Positions 60,816 to 64,000 of a stretch of DNA of 64,000 nt are shown here, in pieces. Source of the DNA: Aquisalimonas lutea (GTDB lineage Bacteria > Pseudomonadota > Gammaproteobacteria > Nitrococcales > Aquisalimonadaceae); the NCBI RefSeq assembly GCF_030409225.1, contig NZ_JAUFPK010000001.1, forward strand, positions 2,285,566-2,349,565, given 5' to 3'. Positions within the stretch are counted from its first letter, which is position 1. Each line of letters opens with the position of its first letter. The notes under the pieces were generated by a model. That model saw only the letters and a program-made list of their open reading frames with translations. It ran no database searches and was not told where the DNA came from. The translations under genes and the position numbers were made by a program.

Positions 60816-61655
60816 ATGGCGAACGAGGCGGAACGGCGGCGCAAGCGGGGTCGCCCGCGCAGCGCCAGCCCCCAGGAGGCCACGGGCACGGTGCAGGCCC
60901 TGGACCGCGGCCTGGCGCTGCTGACGCTGCTGGCGGAGCAGGACGAGCTCACGCTCACGGAGATCGGCCTGGAGGCGGGGATGGCACCGACCACCGCCTA
61001 CCGGCTTCTGGTGACCCTGCAGCAGCGCGGCATGGTGACCTTCGACGACGACGCCCAGACGTGGTCCATCGGCGTGGAGGCGTTCCGGGTGGGCAGCGCC
61101 TTCCTGCGGCGCACCAACTACCTGGAGGCGGGCCGCCCGGTGATGCGGCGGCTCATGGAGGCCAGCGGCGAGACCTCGAACATGGCGGTGCAGGAGGGCG
61201 GCGATGTCGTGTTCGTCTCCCAGGTGGAGACGCACAAGCCCATCCGCGCGTTCTTTCGCCCGGGTACCCGGGGGCACATGCACGCCTCGGGCATCGGCAA
61301 GGCCCTGCTGGCGGAGCGCCCGGAGGCGGACGTGCGCGCCATCATCGAGGACAAGGGCCTGCCCGGCTTCACGCCGACGACGCTGACCCGCGCCGAGGCC
61401 CTGTTCGAGGACTTGCGCCGCACCCGGGAGCGGGGCTGGGCGGTGGACGACGAGGAGAGCACCACGGGCATGCGCTGCCTGGCGGCGCCGGTGTTCAACG
61501 AGTACGGCGAGGCGGTGGCGGGGATCTCTATCTCCGGCCTGGCGGCCCGGATGGCGGACGAGGTGCTCGCGGACCTGGGCCCGCTGGTGCGCCAGGCCGC
61601 CGATGACGTCACCGACGCCATCGGCGGCCTGGAGCCGGTCAGACGCCCCAGATGA
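60816..61655 (+). CDS. bhcR: IclR family regulator BhcR
   Basis: 279 residues. Basic N-terminus (RRRKRGRPRSASP), IclR winged helix from about residue 25 (VQALDRGLALLTLLAEQDEL, MAPTTAYRLLVTLQQRGMV), and a C-terminal effector domain ending in ISGLAARMADEVLADLGPLV. Paracoccus BhcR binds glyoxylate, which releases it from the bhc promoter; the divergent position matches. Convergent overlap of 17 nt with the following permease gene. Confidence 0.92.
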   Translation: MANEAERRRKRGRPRSASPQEATGTVQALDRGLALLTLLAEQDELTLTEIGLEAGMAPTTAYRLLVTLQQRGMVTFDDDAQTWSIGVEAFRVGSAFLRRTNYLEAGRPVMRRLMEASGETSNMAVQEGGDVVFVSQVETHKPIRAFFRPGTRGHMHASGIGKALLAERPEADVRAIIEDKGLPGFTPTTLTRAEALFEDLRRTRERGWAVDDEESTTGMRCLAAPVFNEYGEAVAGISISGLAARMADEVLADLGPLVRQAADDVTDAIGGLEPVRRPR

Positions 61656-62943
61656 AGTAGGCGATGAAGACCACGAGCAGCACGTACATGAGCGGGTTCA
61701 CCTCGCGCCACTGCCCGCGGCAGACCATGGTCAGCGGATACAGCACGAAGCCCAGGGCGATGCCCGTGGCGATGCTGTAGGTCAGCGGCATGGCAATGAT
61801 GGTGATGAACGCCGGGATGGCGTACTCCGGCTCCGTCCACTGGATGTGTCCCAGCGACGAGGCCATGAGCACGCCGACGATGATCAGTGCCGGGGACGTG
61901 AGCTCCGGGTGATCCAGGAAGATCGTCAGCAGCGGCGAGAAGAACAGGCTGGCCAGGAAGAGAATGGCCACCACCACCGCCGTGAAGCCGGTACGCCCGC
62001 CGGCGGAGACCCCCGCTGCCGATTCGATGTAGGACGTCGTGGTGGACGTGCCCAGCACGGCGCCGACGATGGTCGCCGTGGAGTCCGCACCCATGGCGCG
62101 GCTCGCCCGCGGCAGCTTGTTGTCGCGCAGCAGGCCGGCCTGGTTGGCGACGGCCATGAGCGTGCCGGCGGTATCGAAGAAGTCCACGAACAGGAACGTG
62201 AACACGACCACCCACAGCGACGGCGATGTCAGTACGTCCGGCAGGTGGATCACGGCCTTGCCGAAGGTGGGCGCCAGGCTGGGCACGCCGGAGACCACCT
62301 GCTCGGGGACCGCGACCACGCCCACCAGCATGCCCAGCACGGTGGTGATCACCATGCCGTAGAACACGGCCCCGTGGAATCCGCGCACCAGGAAGAACGC
62401 CGTCAGGATGACGCCGACGATGGCCAGCAGCGGCGCCGAGGCGCCCAGGGAGCCCAGCGTCACCAGGGTGGCGTCGCTGGCCACCACGATCTCGGCGTTC
62501 TGCAGGCCGATGAAGGCGATGAACAGGCCGATGCCCGAGGCGGCCGCCATCTTCAGCTGCAGCGGGATGCCGTTGATGATGCGCTCGCGGATGCCGCTCA
62601 CCGTGAGCAGCAGGAACAGCACGCCCGAGACCAGCACCGCGGCCAGTGCCGTCTCCCAGGCGATGCCCATGCCGAGCACCACCGTGTAGGCGAAGAACGC
62701 GTTCAGCCCCATGCCGGGTGCCAGGGCGATGGGGTAGTTGGCCCACAGGCCCATGATGAGGCAGGCCAGCGCCGACGCCAGGGCCGTGGCGACGAAGATG
62801 GCGTCGGAGTCCATGCCGGTCTCGGAGAGGATGAAGCCGTTGACGAAAAGGATGTAGGCCATGGCCAGGAAGGTCGTCACCCCGGCCATGATCTCGCGCT
62901 GCAAGGTCGTGCCCCGCGCCGTGAAACCGAACCACTTGTCCAT
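61639..62943 (-). CDS. NCS2 (AzgA-type) purine permease
   Basis: Second AzgA-like permease, 434 residues. MDKWFGFTARGTTLQREIMA is the classical opening of the AzgA/GhxP group, then NYPIALAPGMGLNAFFAYTV, FLFVDFFDTAGTLMAVANQA and STTTSYIESAAGVSAGGRTG as substrate-site motifs. Compared with the 55.2-kb carrier it lacks the 25-residue N-terminal extension and keeps the more usual DFFDTAGT motif, so the two probably differ in preference. Start at 62943, with GGGGG 5-9 nt upstream. Confidence 0.94.
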   Translation of the reverse strand: MDKWFGFTARGTTLQREIMAGVTTFLAMAYILFVNGFILSETGMDSDAIFVATALASALACLIMGLWANYPIALAPGMGLNAFFAYTVVLGMGIAWETALAAVLVSGVLFLLLTVSGIRERIINGIPLQLKMAAASGIGLFIAFIGLQNAEIVVASDATLVTLGSLGASAPLLAIVGVILTAFFLVRGFHGAVFYGMVITTVLGMLVGVVAVPEQVVSGVPSLAPTFGKAVIHLPDVLTSPSLWVVVFTFLFVDFFDTAGTLMAVANQAGLLRDNKLPRASRAMGADSTATIVGAVLGTSTTTSYIESAAGVSAGGRTGFTAVVVAILFLASLFFSPLLTIFLDHPELTSPALIIVGVLMASSLGHIQWTEPEYAIPAFITIIAMPLTYSIATGIALGFVLYPLTMVCRGQWREVNPLMYVLLVVFIAYFIWGV

Positions 62944-63005
62944 TGCATCCCCCTGTTGGTCTTTATGCGTTGTCCATCGTCGGGACGAGCGTACCCCATC
63001 ACGTT

Positions 63006-63036
63006 GTAAACGTGACACCCCGATTTTTGTGCACAA
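63006..63036 (-). promoter_or_regulatory. Paired operators before the AzgA-type permease gene
   Basis: TTGTGCACAA (63027-63036) is a perfect palindrome related to TTGTATACAA; a weaker GTAAAC core at 63006-63011 lies at the same 23-bp offset seen before xdhA. Located 63-93 nt upstream of the permease start. Confidence 0.5.
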
Positions 63037-63163
63037 TTCACACCACCGCAAGACGACGCGAGGGTGGTGCGGCGCCACGGGCGCGGCCGGGCGGTGGATG
63101 GCGGCAGCGGCGATGAACCGTGCCCCGCGGCGGTGCGCGCTGCACTGCCGCGGGGCGGAGCGG

Positions 63164-64000
63164 TCAGGCCGGCGCGGGGGAGGCCTCCATCTCCATTTCC
63201 GCCTCCACGGTGGCCAGGGCGGTCATGTTGATCACCCCGCGCACGGTGACGGACGGAGTGACAATGTGTGCCGGGCGGCTGGCTCCCAGCAGGATGGGGC
63301 CGACGGAGACGCCGTCGCTGGCCGCCTTGAGCAGGTTGAAGGCGATATTGGCGGCGTCGAGTGTGGGCAGGATCAGGAGGTTGGCCGAGCCGCCGAGCTC
63401 GGAGCGGGGGAAGATGCGACCCCGGATCTCCTCGGACAGCGCCGCGTCGCCGTGCATCTCGCCTTCCACCTCCAGTTCCGGGTCGCGCTGACGGATGAGC
63501 GTCAGCGCCTCGCGCATCTTCGCCGCCGGGGCGGCGTCCGACGAGCCGAAGCTGGAATGCGACAGCAGCGCGACCTTGGGCGTGATGCCGAACCGCCGCA
63601 CCTCTGCTGCCGCCAGGCTGGTCATCTCGGCGATCTGCGTCGGATCTGGGTCGTGGTTCACGTACGTGTCGCAGAGGAAGTACGTGCCCTTGTCCAGGAT
63701 CAGCGCATTCATGGCGGCGAGGTTCCGGCAGTCCGGCCGCCGGCCCAGGACGCAGTCGATGTGGTACAGGTGATGGTGGTAGCGACCGACCACGCCGCTG
63801 ATCATCGCGTCGGCCTCGCCCCGGCGCAGCATGAGCGCGGCGATCACCGTGTTGCGGGTGCGCACCACGGTACGGGCCTGGTCCGGCGTGACGCCGCGGC
63901 GCTCCATGATCGCGTGATACAGCGTCCAGTACTCGCGGTACCGCGGATCGTCCTCCGGGTCGACGAGCCGGTAGTCCTCCTCCGGGCGCAGGCGCAGTCC
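63164..64000 (-). CDS. maeB: NADP-dependent malic enzyme, C-terminal part (5' end outside window)
   Basis: Only the phosphotransacetylase-like C-terminal domain is in the window. The frame is open to position 64000, reading EEDYRLVDPEDDPRYREYWT and then MERRGVTPDQARTVVRTRNT, as in MaeB. It continues with SGVVGRYHHHLYHIDCVLG, LDKGTYFLCDTYVNHDPDP and ANLLILPTLDAANIAFNLLK. MaeB makes pyruvate, CO2 and NADPH from malate; the C-terminal domain is regulatory. An ATG at 63907 is internal. It could use oxaloacetate-derived malate from the glyoxylate cycle nearby. Confidence 0.93.
   Translation of the reverse strand, partial: GLRLRPEEDYRLVDPEDDPRYREYWTLYHAIMERRGVTPDQARTVVRTRNTVIAALMLRRGEADAMISGVVGRYHHHLYHIDCVLGRRPDCRNLAAMNALILDKGTYFLCDTYVNHDPDPTQIAEMTSLAAAEVRRFGITPKVALLSHSSFGSSDAAPAAKMREALTLIRQRDPELEVEGEMHGDAALSEEIRGRIFPRSELGGSANLLILPTLDAANIAFNLLKAASDGVSVGPILLGASRPAHIVTPSVTVRGVINMTALATVEAEMEMEASPAPA

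Noticed and set aside
1-64000. CRISPR arrays, tRNA and rRNA genes, intact insertion sequences
   Set aside because: Looked for direct repeats with regular spacers, cloverleaf-like segments and transposase motifs on both strands; none was convincing.

Overview
The window is GC-rich throughout except for one island. It carries acidic-residue-rich proteins, RecBCD-type recombination genes, an Escherichia-type LexA box and a 9-1-9 Fur box. This points to a gammaproteobacterium, plausibly a halophilic or haloalkaliphilic member of the Ectothiorhodospiraceae/Halomonadaceae type; the family is inference. No rRNA, tRNA, CRISPR array or intact transposase was seen.

Layout. 0-6.5 kb: recB (5' end outside the window), recD and an MFS permease. 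6.5-12 kb: small housekeeping genes, including a Rdx-fold protein, an unknown gene behind a near-perfect LexA box, a Fur-boxed heme-utilisation gene (hmuS), an acyltransferase-like membrane protein and oxidoreductases. 12-15 kb: a dCache chemoreceptor and (S)-ureidoglycine aminohydrolase, each preceded by a TGTATACA palindrome. 15-19.5 kb: uppP, a cysteine synthase, a Tat-exported aldo/keto reductase and an NTP-translocase-like carrier. 19.6-31.6 kb: an acquired catabolic island with partly AT-rich genes: LysR, a branched-chain-type ABC importer, a three-component cytochrome P450 system with a GcoA-like I-helix motif, a nitrilase and a BBE-type flavoprotein. 32-34.4 kb: a minimal mercury operon (merC, merA, divergent merR-type regulator). 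34.5-47.6 kb: DUF945, a LysR relic, AraC/LysE, VOC, TetR/AidB, a purine-type permease, MAPEG, NlpC/P60 and others. 47.7-55.2 kb: purine salvage and oxidation (xdhC, xdhB, xdhA, guanine deaminase, AzgA-type permease). 56.3-61.7 kb: a complete beta-hydroxyaspartate cycle operon, bhcA-bhcB-bhcC-bhcD, with a divergent IclR regulator, bhcR. 61.6-64 kb: another purine-type permease and the 3' end of maeB.

How it works together. Guanine and hypoxanthine/xanthine would be imported by the NCS2 permeases and deaminated or oxidised to urate. Later steps lie outside the window, except ureidoglycine aminohydrolase, which leads to ureidoglycolate and then glyoxylate. The beta-hydroxyaspartate cycle turns two glyoxylate into one oxaloacetate without losing CO2, and malic enzyme could then feed pyruvate. 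A shared palindrome (TTGTATACAA and variants) precedes the chemoreceptor, the ureidoglycine enzyme, three permeases, xdhA and guaD. At three of these promoters it is paired at a 23-24 bp offset. I infer a purine regulon, with its regulator encoded elsewhere, that couples purine sensing, import and breakdown to carbon-conserving glyoxylate assimilation. This is the most interesting system here.

Two families of small inverted-repeat elements are also present. One appears to supply the ribosome-binding region of nnrU. A relic of an older LivK C-terminus marks replacement of the binding-protein gene in the ABC operon.
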